From DASXVX01 sp036504075 (GTDB lineage: Bacteria; Bacillota; Sulfobacillia; Symbiobacteriales; Symbiobacteriaceae): a stretch of 64,000 nt of DNA. Made by a program: the position numbers and the translations under genes. Numbering within the stretch: the stretch's first letter is position 1; every line of letters starts with the position of its first letter. Positions 15,443-24,080 of the stretch are shown one piece after another. The DNA lies in assembly GCA_036504075.1 (NCBI GenBank), contig DASXVX010000072.1, positions 62,001 to 126,000 on the forward strand, given 5' to 3'. The notes under the pieces are model-generated. The model searched no databases. It was not told where the DNA came from and saw nothing but the letters and a program-made list of their open reading frames with translations.

Positions 15443-17140
15443 TTACTCCTCGGTGCCCCAAACCATGCCGACAAGCACCCCGGCCCACGCAGAACCGCTA
15501 TTGTTGAGCAGGGTCAGGGCGTTATTGCTCGCACCGGACAGCTTGCCCTGCCCGAAATCCTCACGTTCCATGACGTTGACGGGCAGGAGCAGGGGCATGA
15601 TCGTAATCCCCCCAGCGCCATCGCGCAGGGCCCAATCATAACCAGGTGCGGTGTTGGCAATCAGATGGAAACCCATGAGCCTAAACTTCTTTCCGGCTGC
15701 TGGCGTCCATAGCGTCGCCTCTGCTCCACCCGCTACGGCAGTAACGATTACCGGCTTGTACACGTTCGCCCCCCGGAGCCGGTCCCAGTTACCGCCGCCT
15801 GTGTAGGCGAACTCAAACGCTCCGGTCCCCAACATGTTGACCGAAGAGCCGTCACCGATACCGCCGATGTATGGTTCTAGACCTGCGCTGGACCTCTGCG
15901 TCACCACCAGTTGCCCGGTGTTGACGGAGCGCAGGCGGTCCCAGGTGGCGCCGTTGAAGCCATACCCATTCGCCAAGGTCAGCAGGCCGTAGTTGATGCC
16001 TAAACCATCAACGTCACTGCCAGTGATGCGCGGCTCGTTTCCTGCACTACTGCGGATTCCGGTCAGCAGGTTCTTCTGAGCGTCCACCCGGAGACGGTCC
16101 CAGGTGGCGCCGTTGAAACCCATCAGGAACGCGCCGGTACCGAGTAACTGATAACTTGCTACCGCTGTATCAATGCCCCCAAACTGCGCGATTTGCGGCT
16201 CGTTACCACCGCTGCTCCGCAGCCCCACCAGCAGGTTCTTCTGGGCATCAACCCGGAGATGATCGAAAGAGGCGCCGTTGTATGCGTGCAATGCAGCCGC
16301 CACGGTCAAGCCAAGATTGGTCAGGGAGGCAGCGTCGCCGAGCGCACCGACGTTGATCGCCGTCAACGGTTGCAGGTTGCCGCTGTTTACACCACCGATG
16401 AGCACCGCCTTACCCGGTGCCGCCTGTCCTGCTATACCCTCTACGTTGGGGAGGGCCACTTTGGCCGTTCCACCCAAGAACAGGCTGTAGATAGCCGACA
16501 GCCAGCCGCGAATACCAACGGCTCCAGCAGGGGGAACCACGCCGGTGGCGTCAGTTCCATCTTGGGCGGCGCCGTTAAGCGTACCCAGATTGGCTGTGAC
16601 GATCCCCGTAACGGTCGCGTTCAGGTTAGCCGCCGTGGGCTGCGACACAACTGCCTTGGCCGTGCCGCCGTTCCAGAGATTGAAAATCGCCGACAGCCAA
16701 CCGCGGATACCAACGGCACCCGCGGGCGCAGCGACACCGGTGGCATCCGTGCCTTCCTGGGCGACACCCAGGACTTTTGGCGTCCAGTCGCCGCCAGTCT
16801 GGGCGGTGCCACCGATGCTCTGAATGTTCTGCACGGTGGCGCCAAACGGTCGAATGTCAAAAGTGTCGCCAGGAGCGGGCACGGCAGGCAGAGGCGCCGC
16901 CAGAGCGAACGTCGTAGCCGTGTTGGCCGTAACCTTTTGCCAGACGCCTCGGAGGGTCGCCGTAATCGTGTCCGGTGCGAATTGAATGCCCCAATCCGGC
17001 CACTGACCGGCGGCGAACCCACCGGCGGCGTCGACTACATGCTGGGCGTCCGAGCCGATGCCCACGACGCCCTGATAGGAAGAGGGAACAAACGCCTGCT
17101 GCAGGAGCAGTTTCAGGTTCGTTTCACCGATGCCACTCAT
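15443..17140 (-). CDS. Repeat-rich spike- or fibre-like protein, 565 aa
   Basis: The N-terminal part (about 1-110) is followed by two copies of a unit ending DATGV-x-PAGAVGIRGWLSAI (about 130-260). Four copies of a roughly 55-65-aa unit centred on FNGATWDRLR come next (about 295-520), with variants YNGASFDHLR and GGNWDRLR. A C-terminal beta domain of about 95 aa ends the protein. Such 'NGATWDRLR' repeats are common in phage structural proteins of uncertain fold. This is the best receptor-binding candidate in the element. The ATG at 17140 follows GAGGAGGG. Confidence 0.65.
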   Translation of the reverse strand: MSGIGETNLKLLLQQAFVPSSYQGVVGIGSDAQHVVDAAGGFAAGQWPDWGIQFAPDTITATLRGVWQKVTANTATTFALAAPLPAVPAPGDTFDIRPFGATVQNIQSIGGTAQTGGDWTPKVLGVAQEGTDATGVAAPAGAVGIRGWLSAIFNLWNGGTAKAVVSQPTAANLNATVTGIVTANLGTLNGAAQDGTDATGVVPPAGAVGIRGWLSAIYSLFLGGTAKVALPNVEGIAGQAAPGKAVLIGGVNSGNLQPLTAINVGALGDAASLTNLGLTVAAALHAYNGASFDHLRVDAQKNLLVGLRSSGGNEPQIAQFGGIDTAVASYQLLGTGAFLMGFNGATWDRLRVDAQKNLLTGIRSSAGNEPRITGSDVDGLGINYGLLTLANGYGFNGATWDRLRSVNTGQLVVTQRSSAGLEPYIGGIGDGSSVNMLGTGAFEFAYTGGGNWDRLRGANVYKPVIVTAVAGGAEATLWTPAAGKKFRLMGFHLIANTAPGYDWALRDGAGGITIMPLLLPVNVMEREDFGQGKLSGASNNALTLLNNSGSAWAGVLVGMVWGTEE

Positions 17141-17145
17141 GGCGT

Positions 17146-17364
17146 TTATCCCTCCTCTACGATTTCACAGGCGATGCCCGAGGCTCGCCCGGTCGCATCA
17201 TGCAGCTCCATCCGTCCGGGCTGCGGGTTCGGCTCTACCAGCAGGGCGCAGGTGGCACCCCCGAGGGTGCTGCGCACCTGATACGTGATGGGCGGCATGG
17301 TCACCGTCCGCCCGGTCGGGCCAACATCGGCGACAACCCCATGATTTTGACAACGCAGCCGCAT
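17146..17364 (-). CDS. Small beta-rich protein, 72 aa
   Basis: The ATG at 17364 overlaps the stop of the preceding gene (TGATG), so the two are translationally coupled. It contains short strands, three cysteines and no membrane segment. It lies between a candidate capsid gene and the spike-like gene. The family is unknown. Confidence 0.55.
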   Translation of the reverse strand: MRLRCQNHGVVADVGPTGRTVTMPPITYQVRSTLGGATCALLVEPNPQPGRMELHDATGRASGIACEIVEEG

Positions 17365-17954
17365 CACGACACCCCCTTGCCTAGCGCCCGGGCCTCACTG
17401 GCGAGGCGCCGGAGTTGATCATAGCTCCAATCCAGCAGCGGTCGATAGAACTTGCTGAAGAAATCGCTGTTGATAGCCAGCGCCTCGACCGTGAACGTAA
17501 TCAGGCTCGGCGTGGCTGTATTGTTGGTGATGACGCCGGTCATACCGCGTTCCATGAAGTAATGCTGCCCCATGGAAATCTTATCCTCGCCCGTCACAGC
17601 GTACGACTGCGCCACGGTCACCTGGTGATCATCCACTAGCACCTGAGCAACGATGCCGGGCGAATAGTAGGAGGCGGCGACTCCCAGCGGTTCGGCAAAC
17701 GCGGTAACCGTCCCCGGCAGAACCGGCTGATTGACAGTCACCGTCTGACCGGCTGGAACCAAGACCGACAGTTTCCACACGCCCATCTGAACAGTGCCGG
17801 GAATGTTGACGGCATTGATCATCTCATTCAGAGTTCTCACAGACAGTGGCAGTTGGATGCTCGCCATGGTCTGGCGCTCCAGCAGGTCGCCCAGGCGGGT
17901 CACCTGAGCCGTCAGGCGCTCCAGCAGCGGTGCCAGCAGTTCAGCTTCGGTCAT
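17364..17954 (-). CDS. Candidate minor capsid or jelly-roll protein, 196 aa
   Basis: The start is taken as the ATG at 17954, after a GGCGGGTGATC spacer. The first 25 residues form a helix rich in Leu/Glu. Residues 35-160 alternate strand and turn (WKLSVLVPAGQTVTV, LITFTVEALAI) as in a beta sandwich. A helical C-terminus follows. Its size resembles small single-jelly-roll capsid proteins of P23-77-like viruses, but no sequence match can be claimed. Confidence 0.5.
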   Translation of the reverse strand: MTEAELLAPLLERLTAQVTRLGDLLERQTMASIQLPLSVRTLNEMINAVNIPGTVQMGVWKLSVLVPAGQTVTVNQPVLPGTVTAFAEPLGVAASYYSPGIVAQVLVDDHQVTVAQSYAVTGEDKISMGQHYFMERGMTGVITNNTATPSLITFTVEALAINSDFFSKFYRPLLDWSYDQLRRLASEARALGKGVS

Positions 17955-17969
17955 GATGATCACCCGCCT

Positions 17970-18950
17970 TTACGTGAGGCCGACGATTGCCTTGGCGTAC
18001 AGGTCGCCGGGCAATTCTTCGGGCGACCGGGCCAGGCCGAAACGGGCGCGCAGCAAGTTGGACAGCTTGTACCGCCCCACCCGGATGCGAACGGGCACCG
18101 TGAGGGGGGCGCCCTGCGAGGCGACGCGGAACGTGAGGTTGTCGACGGCCGGCACATGCATGGACCACGGAGCGTCATCAACCTGGCCAAATGCGTTGGC
18201 CGTCAACTGCACGTAGGCGTTGTCCTGGTCACGGTCGACCAGGATGGCCACCGGCTGGGCTAACAGGCCGCCGCCCTCCACCGCCACCTCTTCCAGAACG
18301 AGGAACTCGCCGGCCGCCGCCTGGAGCGTCGCAAACGCGGACGTGGAAGCCGTGCTGACGTGGTACAGGCCACTGCCGGAGTGGTCACGCAGCCGGCGGT
18401 TGGCGACGGTGCGCTCAAGCTGCACGTCGATGCCGATGGGCGAGGTGCCTTTGTCGACCAGGTCCTGCAGATCCCTTTTCGCATTCTTGCCGAGGATCGT
18501 CAGCATCCGCTCATCTTGAGCGGACAGACCATAGCCTCTGAGGAGCTTGTCGGCAACACTCAGCCGGTGCATGGCAATCTCGTAGTTGAGCACGAAATTG
18601 GCGATCGGGGCACCGGTGGTGTTGATAGCGAGCAGCTGGAGCTGCCGGACCGCCGGGGCGCTGACAGCCATCCGCCGAAGTCCGGCGGGCGCCGCGTCGG
18701 TATAGCCCTGGGCCGCGGACTGGTTGCCGACCGAGTCATCATAGATCCACTGCAACTGTACACCCGGGTTCTGGCTGACCCAGAGGCCCGTAAGTTCTGC
18801 CATCCATTCCGGCGCCTGGAACGATGTCCACTGCTGCGCCGTTAGAATGGGGATGGGGCCGGCGGGGAGTGCCGCCGGCCCGAAGGTGTACAGCGCCCGC
18901 TCATGCCAGTAACGCGCAAGTTGCGCCTGGGCCTGAGAGAACGTCATCAT
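17970..18950 (-). CDS. Candidate capsid-associated protein, 326 aa
   Basis: The first part has helices and a FQAPEWMAELTGLWVSQNPG stretch. Residues about 185-295 are dense in strands (VLEEVAVEGGG, PVAILVDRDQDNAYVQLTA, LTVPVRIRVGRYKL), consistent with a beta-sandwich domain. It lies in the block of soluble, beta-rich proteins that includes the 409-aa capsid candidate. No membrane segment and no enzyme motif are visible. The function is inferred from context only. Confidence 0.5.
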   Translation of the reverse strand: MMTFSQAQAQLARYWHERALYTFGPAALPAGPIPILTAQQWTSFQAPEWMAELTGLWVSQNPGVQLQWIYDDSVGNQSAAQGYTDAAPAGLRRMAVSAPAVRQLQLLAINTTGAPIANFVLNYEIAMHRLSVADKLLRGYGLSAQDERMLTILGKNAKRDLQDLVDKGTSPIGIDVQLERTVANRRLRDHSGSGLYHVSTASTSAFATLQAAAGEFLVLEEVAVEGGGLLAQPVAILVDRDQDNAYVQLTANAFGQVDDAPWSMHVPAVDNLTFRVASQGAPLTVPVRIRVGRYKLSNLLRARFGLARSPEELPGDLYAKAIVGLT

Positions 18951-18993
18951 CGAGGCTCATCCCCCGTTAGATTTTTTGGAACCGAATCAGGGA

Positions 18994-19302
18994 CTACAGG
19001 GCCGCCGGAATGGCGCCCTGCGGCACGAACCGCACGAACAGCACGGTATGGGCGGCCGGGGCAGCGGCGAGGGTGACGGTCCGGGACGGCGCCGAGGCCG
19101 TGCCGGTAAACTGGATCTGGCCGGCCTGCGGAGCGGCCACCACAACCGCCAGGGCCGTGTCCGGCAAAACGGCGCCGTTGGCCGCATTCTGATCCTGGAT
19201 CTCAGCGCCCAGGATGGCGGCGGCGGGCTCGGGGAGCGTCTGCGCCGCTGCGTTGGCGCAATCAATCACGGCGGTCCGGGTCGTGAGAGTCGGGTTAAGC
19301 AT
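18994..19302 (-). CDS. Small beta-rich protein, 102 aa
   Basis: The ATG at 19302 follows AAGGGAGACG, 16 bp after the capsid candidate's stop. It is an Ala-rich protein with strand patterns such as RTVTLAAAPAAHTVLFVRFV in the second half. A capsid cement or decoration protein would fit the size and position. This is inference. Confidence 0.5.
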   Translation of the reverse strand: MLNPTLTTRTAVIDCANAAAQTLPEPAAAILGAEIQDQNAANGAVLPDTALAVVVAAPQAGQIQFTGTASAPSRTVTLAAAPAAHTVLFVRFVPQGAIPAAL

Positions 19303-19318
19303 GATTTACGTCTCCCTT

Positions 19319-20548
19319 CTACGCCAACGTGATGCGGACACCGCCGATGGCGACGACTGCGGCGTTAGCGGCGATAGCCGTGCCGCCGGCCGTGACCTGG
19401 ACCGCGGCATTCTCCTGGTAGATTTCCAGCTCGCCCTCATAATCGGGGAGCGGGAAATACAGTTCGGAGCCCTGCCGGAGCGGACTGACCTGGCCATAGG
19501 CCCAACGATCGGCGCCGGCGCCGACCGGGAAGCCGTTGGGTTCGGGCACGTTGCTGCCGCCAACCTGGAACCCGGCCCAGGCGATGTTGGCGATGCCGGG
19601 AACGACGCCAAACTGCTGGATGACCAGGGCGTCCTTGGCCTGGGCCGCCGTACCCTGCGTCGGGCCAAAGCCGTACCCAAGATCGTTGTTAAGAGCGACG
19701 TTGCCCTGGGCGCCGCCGATGTTCTGGACGTTACTCAGAATATACGGCGTCTGGGCCGCGGTCTGGGCCAGGTTGCTGGCAAAGTTGAAGTAGCGGTGAA
19801 CGATCGTGCCGCGCTGATTGTAGCCGCCGGGCAGGCCCGTCCACATATCCATCGTGGCAGCCCCGCCCTGCCAGCCCGTGATGGGCGGCAGCCCATCCAG
19901 TTCACGCCGGAGCGACTGGCGGCTGAAACTGCCGTCATAGAACCCCGCCAGGGCCGCCAGAGTGTCCTGGCTGTAGCGTTCACCCCAGACCCTGATGCGC
20001 GCAGGCGACTTGACAACATCGCCGGCGATGCCCCAGCCACGTGCGGAGGCCAGCTTGAGGGCGAGATTCGAAACAAACTTGATGCCGGTTGCCAGCAGCG
20101 CCATGTTGCTCCGGGGATGGCCATTGCGGGCCTCGGTGAGCAGGCGGCGCAGGCTGATGCCGAACTTCAACTGCTCGCGCCCCACGCAGACCTCACGGGA
20201 CGGCATCATGTTGCTGCCGTAGGAACCATCGAGGTTTTGGTACTTCTGAAGGTCGGTGCCGTCCGGCACAAACCACCAGCCCAGATCGGGATACACGATC
20301 GAACCATCGGCTGCCTGCACGACCGGCGACGTGACCTCGACCATCAAGACCTCGCCCACCACGCCGCCCACCAGCGCGCCACTGTTGTTCTGCAACACGT
20401 TGGGGGTGACAAAGCAGTAGGTCGGCTGACCGGGTGCACCGACCGCACCCGTCACCGGCGTGGTCACACCGCTGCTCAGGGGAGCCAGGGCCGGGACGGT
20501 CACATCATACAGGGGACTGGTAGCCGGAAAATTCTTCGCAGTGGCCAT
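19319..20548 (-). CDS. Candidate major capsid protein, 409 aa
   Basis: The start is the ATG at 20548, spaced 8 bases from GGAGGGGT (an ATG at 20554 lies too close). It is the largest soluble beta-rich protein in the block, with no membrane segment or catalytic motif. The composition is rich in Gly, Ala, Val, Asn and Gln. It begins with a strand-rich region (about 5-80) and ends with repeated short strands (EGELEIYQENAAVQV and AAVVAIGGVRITLA). It lacks features of an HK97-fold protein such as a delta-domain or an adjacent protease. A double jelly roll is possible but unproven. Confidence 0.5.
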   Translation of the reverse strand: MATAKNFPATSPLYDVTVPALAPLSSGVTTPVTGAVGAPGQPTYCFVTPNVLQNNSGALVGGVVGEVLMVEVTSPVVQAADGSIVYPDLGWWFVPDGTDLQKYQNLDGSYGSNMMPSREVCVGREQLKFGISLRRLLTEARNGHPRSNMALLATGIKFVSNLALKLASARGWGIAGDVVKSPARIRVWGERYSQDTLAALAGFYDGSFSRQSLRRELDGLPPITGWQGGAATMDMWTGLPGGYNQRGTIVHRYFNFASNLAQTAAQTPYILSNVQNIGGAQGNVALNNDLGYGFGPTQGTAAQAKDALVIQQFGVVPGIANIAWAGFQVGGSNVPEPNGFPVGAGADRWAYGQVSPLRQGSELYFPLPDYEGELEIYQENAAVQVTAGGTAIAANAAVVAIGGVRITLA

Positions 20549-20609
20549 CGTCATACCCCTCCATATTGGCTATCCGCCAGAGAGTTGGAATCGAAACCGG
20601 AGCCGGGGC

Positions 20610-21029
20610 TTAGAAATCCTCGGCCAGCCGGGCGCCGTACGGGACTACCTGGCGCTGGCCAGGATCGGACGCCTGAACCTGAGTCATCATGACGGTCTTC
20701 GGGGCAGCGGCCGTCACCGTTGACTTGGCCGTCACTCGCAGGACGTCATGGGTGGCATTCTGCGCCAAATACGCCAGCGAGGGCGCCATGACGCCGAACC
20801 CGAGGTTCTCAACGACCTCGTTCTCCATGGTCGCACCGATGACAGCCATGGCCGTGCCGAGCGCGAAACCGATCCCGTCGAGCCAGTAAGCCTTCTTGTC
20901 AACCGGGCTGTTCCGCCAGGTGGGGTTGAGCTTCGCGCCAACTACCTCGCGGACGATGCCGGTGCCGATCAGACCCGGAGCCAGGGCCGCGGTTTCCAGT
21001 GCAAACTCAGCGATTGGGCTCTTCTTCAC
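20610..21029 (-). CDS. Membrane protein, 139 aa
   Basis: A GTG start at 21029 follows GGAGGAATCACC. There are hydrophobic segments near 10-25, 50-65 and 75-90, with charged loops between, and a soluble C-terminal tail. It is one of a run of small membrane proteins upstream of the capsid candidate. No family is recognised. Confidence 0.55.
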   Translation of the reverse strand: MKKSPIAEFALETAALAPGLIGTGIVREVVGAKLNPTWRNSPVDKKAYWLDGIGFALGTAMAVIGATMENEVVENLGFGVMAPSLAYLAQNATHDVLRVTAKSTVTAAAPKTVMMTQVQASDPGQRQVVPYGARLAEDF

Positions 21030-21089
21030 GGTGATTCCTCCTTTGTCACTCATGATGCAATAGCAACTAGAAAACGAAATCCACTGCCG

Positions 21090-21401
21090 TTACGACTTCT
21101 GGTCGTTCAGCACCGGGTGAGCGACCCGGAGGAGCAGATAGCTCGCATTGGAGGCCAGCAGACCGAACCCGCCATATCTGAGTTCGCCCCGGCCCTCAAC
21201 GGCAGCCAGACCACCGAGCAAGCTGAAAAACGTAGCCCAGCCGAGTTGGGCACCAAGTGTCGGCCGGGTAGCGGTCCAAATGGTACTCGCCGCCGCCACA
21301 CCGGCCGTCACGCCGGCGTCCAGAAACCGCACCTCGGGCGACTCCGGCAGAATCGACGTGGAATTTAGCCGAGAAACCTGTACAGCACTGTGCTTTGGCA
21401 T
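21090..21401 (-). CDS. Small membrane protein, 103 aa
   Basis: The ATG at 21401 follows GAGGTGATGACGG. There are two or three hydrophobic segments: AGVTAGVAAASTIW, LGWATFFSLLGGLAAV and GGFGLLASNASYLLL. Arrangement and size resemble membrane proteins of internal-membrane viruses. The family is unknown. Confidence 0.55.
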   Translation of the reverse strand: MPKHSAVQVSRLNSTSILPESPEVRFLDAGVTAGVAAASTIWTATRPTLGAQLGWATFFSLLGGLAAVEGRGELRYGGFGLLASNASYLLLRVAHPVLNDQKS

Positions 21402-21420
21402 CCGTCATCACCTCAGTTCG

Positions 21421-22113
21421 TCAATACTCGCCATGTTCTGCGGCGTCCAGCTCATTCCGGGCCTCCCGCAGATGGGCCACCTGCCGGACGATAAACGGAG
21501 CAGCGGCCAGAGTTGCACCGCCCAGCAGCACCCAGGGCCAGTTACGGAGCAGCCACCCGGGAATGTCCTTGGGTTGTATGCTTCCAGGCACCGGCGGCTG
21601 CGGATCGCCGGGCGCCGCGGCTGCATCAGAAGCCGCACGCACCGCCCAATTGCTGTCTCGCAGCCACTGCCAGATCTGATACACCGCTACGACCGCAATC
21701 AGGGCGATGACGATCCACCCGATGACGAGAGGAATAGCGGCCTTCACCGTACGGATCGTGACGGTATCGGTCGCATCGTCCCCCCACGCGATCCGGTCAG
21801 GATACTCCGGCCACGGTTCGACCGGCCGCCCGGTATCCGCATCGACCAATCTTCCTTGCTCCCATGCTGCCTGCACCTGTCCGGCGGCCCGCTGCGCCCA
21901 TGACGAGCCCAGGAGAGTCCATCCGGTCATGCTGATCTCGATCCGAGCGCCTTCGGGCAGCGCCTGCTCGGCGGCGACCAGGCGGGAATTCATGTAATCG
22001 GTGAGCCGCTGGGGATTCGTGGCAGCCAGCCAGCCCAGCGTTGCGAATCCGACATCATCGACCAGCGGGCCGCTGCTCGCCCGGCCGGCGATCTCGGAAT
22101 AGACCAATGTCAT
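21421..22113 (-). CDS. Two-TM membrane protein, 230 aa
   Basis: The start ATG overlaps the preceding stop by four bases (ATGA). A soluble N-terminal domain (about 1-120) is followed by a strong membrane helix (about 127-150). A short Pro-rich linker and a second hydrophobic helix (about 187-207) come next, then a charged tail. The family is unknown. The context is the membrane-protein cluster of the particle module. Confidence 0.6.
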   Translation of the reverse strand: MTLVYSEIAGRASSGPLVDDVGFATLGWLAATNPQRLTDYMNSRLVAAEQALPEGARIEISMTGWTLLGSSWAQRAAGQVQAAWEQGRLVDADTGRPVEPWPEYPDRIAWGDDATDTVTIRTVKAAIPLVIGWIVIALIAVVAVYQIWQWLRDSNWAVRAASDAAAAPGDPQPPVPGSIQPKDIPGWLLRNWPWVLLGGATLAAAPFIVRQVAHLREARNELDAAEHGEY

Positions 22114-22673
22114 GCCGGTTTCACCTGCACTTTCACCACAGCCTGCGGCGGGTTGGCCACATGCTGGCCCAGCACATCGGCCACGAGTAATTGACCGCCC
22201 TCAGCCGGCTGGATCCAGATGTGCCATTCCTCGCCCGGTTGAATGTTGACGACCTCATACAGTCGGATTTGACCCTGCTGACCAGGTCCAACCGTTACCG
22301 CCGGCACTCGCAGCATCGGGTCCGCGGCCGTCCGCTGCGATCCGTCGATGTCGCCCTGCTGGTAGCGACGTGCGGCCTCGCGGGCCGTCTCCAGCGATGA
22401 CCACCAGTGACCGGCCACGAGTCCGTCCTGGAGGGTGGCCGCCTGGACGCCATATGTCACCGGCTGCCCGGTCGGGTTCGCCCAAGCGATCGTCAGCGTC
22501 ATCTCTTGAACCCCGGGCGAAAGCGGTTCAGGTGGGTTGGCGGCCGTCGTGACGCCGCGTAGATAAGCGCTGCCAATTCGACCCCGGAGGTACTGCTCCA
22601 GGATGTAGCCGCCTGCGCCCAGGCCAGCCGCCACCAGCACACCGCCGATTGCCAGCTGTAGCCGTCTTTCCAT
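22110..22673 (-). CDS. Membrane-anchored protein, 187 aa
   Basis: The ATG at 22673 opens a Gly/Ala membrane helix (about 6-27). The rest is a beta-rich external domain (for example MTLTIAWANPTGQPVTYGVQ and GEEWHIWIQPAEG) with an immunoglobulin-like strand pattern. It is cotranslated with the next gene through an ATGA overlap. The family is unknown. Confidence 0.6.
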   Translation of the reverse strand: MERRLQLAIGGVLVAAGLGAGGYILEQYLRGRIGSAYLRGVTTAANPPEPLSPGVQEMTLTIAWANPTGQPVTYGVQAATLQDGLVAGHWWSSLETAREAARRYQQGDIDGSQRTAADPMLRVPAVTVGPGQQGQIRLYEVVNIQPGEEWHIWIQPAEGGQLLVADVLGQHVANPPQAVVKVQVKPA

Positions 22674-22720
22674 AGCAAAACCCCCTGGAGCAAGAATAGC
22701 CCACAGAGGGTTGATGAGAG

Positions 22721-23101
22721 TTAACTGCCGAAGAGCCAGGCCAGCGCCTGGTCCATCTGCTGTTTGTACCAGCCGAGGTGACGCATGATTACCTGGACGT
22801 GTGCGGCGTGGGCCCGGCTCAGACATGCTTGCTGCAGCACCCACATATACGGGTGCCCCTGCCCGGGATGCTCCCGGCGCAGATCGGCTCCGAGCGAGCC
22901 AAATGTGCTGCGAACGGTGGCAAGGCCGGCGGGCGAAACTGCTGACAGGGCCTCCGTCAGCAACGGCCGGTTTTCCTGTGCAGCCCGCTCCAGTTCCTCA
23001 GGCGACACAGCCCGGCTACGGCCTCCCTGCCCATCTAGGTAAGCGGCAATCAGTTGAGCGCACTGGCTGACGGCCAGGCCGAGAAGGGGATTATTGGGCA
23101 C
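22721..23101 (-). CDS. Helical hypothetical protein, 126 aa
   Basis: The GTG start at 23101 lies within the 3' end of the 329-aa gene (11-bp overlap), preceded by GGGGGTGATT. The protein is mostly helical with a HPYMVWVLQQACLSRAHAAH-type helix in the second half (position about 84-104). There is no membrane segment. No family is recognised. Confidence 0.5.
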   Translation of the reverse strand: MPNNPLLGLAVSQCAQLIAAYLDGQGGRSRAVSPEELERAAQENRPLLTEALSAVSPAGLATVRSTFGSLGADLRREHPGQGHPYMWVLQQACLSRAHAAHVQVIMRHLGWYKQQMDQALAWLFGS

Positions 23102-24080
23102 CAGGAATCACCCCCGGTCCGGGTTCGGCCGGAAAGTCACTCGGCACGCCACTTTGCTCGGCAGCCTGTGCGCCACCTAATCCGCCCAGCACATTAGGCA
23201 GGATTTCCGGCAGCCGCACGACCAGATTTGTCACCGCATCGATGAGTTGAGATGTCCGCTGATGCCGCTGACCCGCATGGGCGATCTCCTGATCCTGTTT
23301 CACCAGTTCTCGCCGCGCTTTTTCAACCTCTACCTGAGCGATGCCGGTCTGGAAAATCCGATTGGGGTCATCCGCAGCGGCTTGAGCGGGCGCCAATAGC
23401 CGGCCAAGCACCGACACGATCGGATCATCGGTCTTACCCTGAATCACCAACTTTGTGAGAAGATCCTCAACCGTCTCACGGCTGGCCAGGAGTTTTGCCT
23501 GCTCCCGTAGCCTATCAATCTCCTGGTCTTTCTGGGCAGCGGCGGCCTTAAACTGGTCGATCATCCCTTCGACCTTGGCGCCCAGCGCCTTGACCTCTGC
23601 CTCGTGCATCTTCTCTGTGAGCGTCAACTGAGTCTCGTGCGAGGCCTTAATTACATCTTGCTGGGCCTTTGTAAATTCCTGCACGATCTTCAAGAGCAGG
23701 CCGGCTTGGGTGCGTTCCTCCGTGCGAACCGCCTCCGCCCGCTTGTCAGCATCAGCAGTCACCTGCGCAACCCGGGTTTCGGCCGCGTTTCGCTCCGCTA
23801 TGGCAGTCTCGGCAACCCCTTTATGCATACCCGCAACTGTAGTGGCCACCGAGAGCGCCTCAGTCAGTGATACAGGCGCCGGCACACCTGCAGCCACTGG
23901 CGCTGCCGCCGGTTGCTCATCCAAGGCCGCGATTTGTTTGATGGTCATCAGTTGATTCCTCCTGCGCACAAAGCCGGCCAGTTCCCGGTCAATCGACTCG
24001 GCGGTTCCCGGCGACGGCATCACCGGCAGGACCACCGGAGCGGTCAGGCCGAATGAGTTTGCTGACGGTCTCCTACCCAT
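23091..24080 (-). CDS. Long coiled-coil protein, 329 aa
   Basis: The ATG at 24080 overlaps the previous gene's stop by 8 bp. Residues about 80-270 form a nearly uninterrupted Ala/Glu/Lys/Gln heptad-like helix, followed by a Gly/Pro-rich tail. This could be a scaffold, an internal rod or a membrane-spike partner. It is not a tape measure in the usual sense, because it is short and no tail genes surround it. Confidence 0.55.
   Translation of the reverse strand: MGRRPSANSFGLTAPVVLPVMPSPGTAESIDRELAGFVRRRNQLMTIKQIAALDEQPAAAPVAAGVPAPVSLTEALSVATTVAGMHKGVAETAIAERNAAETRVAQVTADADKRAEAVRTEERTQAGLLLKIVQEFTKAQQDVIKASHETQLTLTEKMHEAEVKALGAKVEGMIDQFKAAAAQKDQEIDRLREQAKLLASRETVEDLLTKLVIQGKTDDPIVSVLGRLLAPAQAAADDPNRIFQTGIAQVEVEKARRELVKQDQEIAHAGQRHQRTSQLIDAVTNLVVRLPEILPNVLGGLGGAQAAEQSGVPSDFPAEPGPGVIPGAQ

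Noticed and set aside
19214..20692. 492-codon plus-strand ORF opposite the 409-aa capsid candidate
   Set aside because: Its composition (Arg, Gly, His, Ala) is that of an antisense shadow in GC-rich DNA, and it spans several gene borders of the minus-strand operon without a start signal of its own.
23091..24080. Tape measure protein
   Set aside because: The 329-aa coiled-coil protein is too short for a usual tape measure, and no tail tube, chaperone or baseplate genes surround it.
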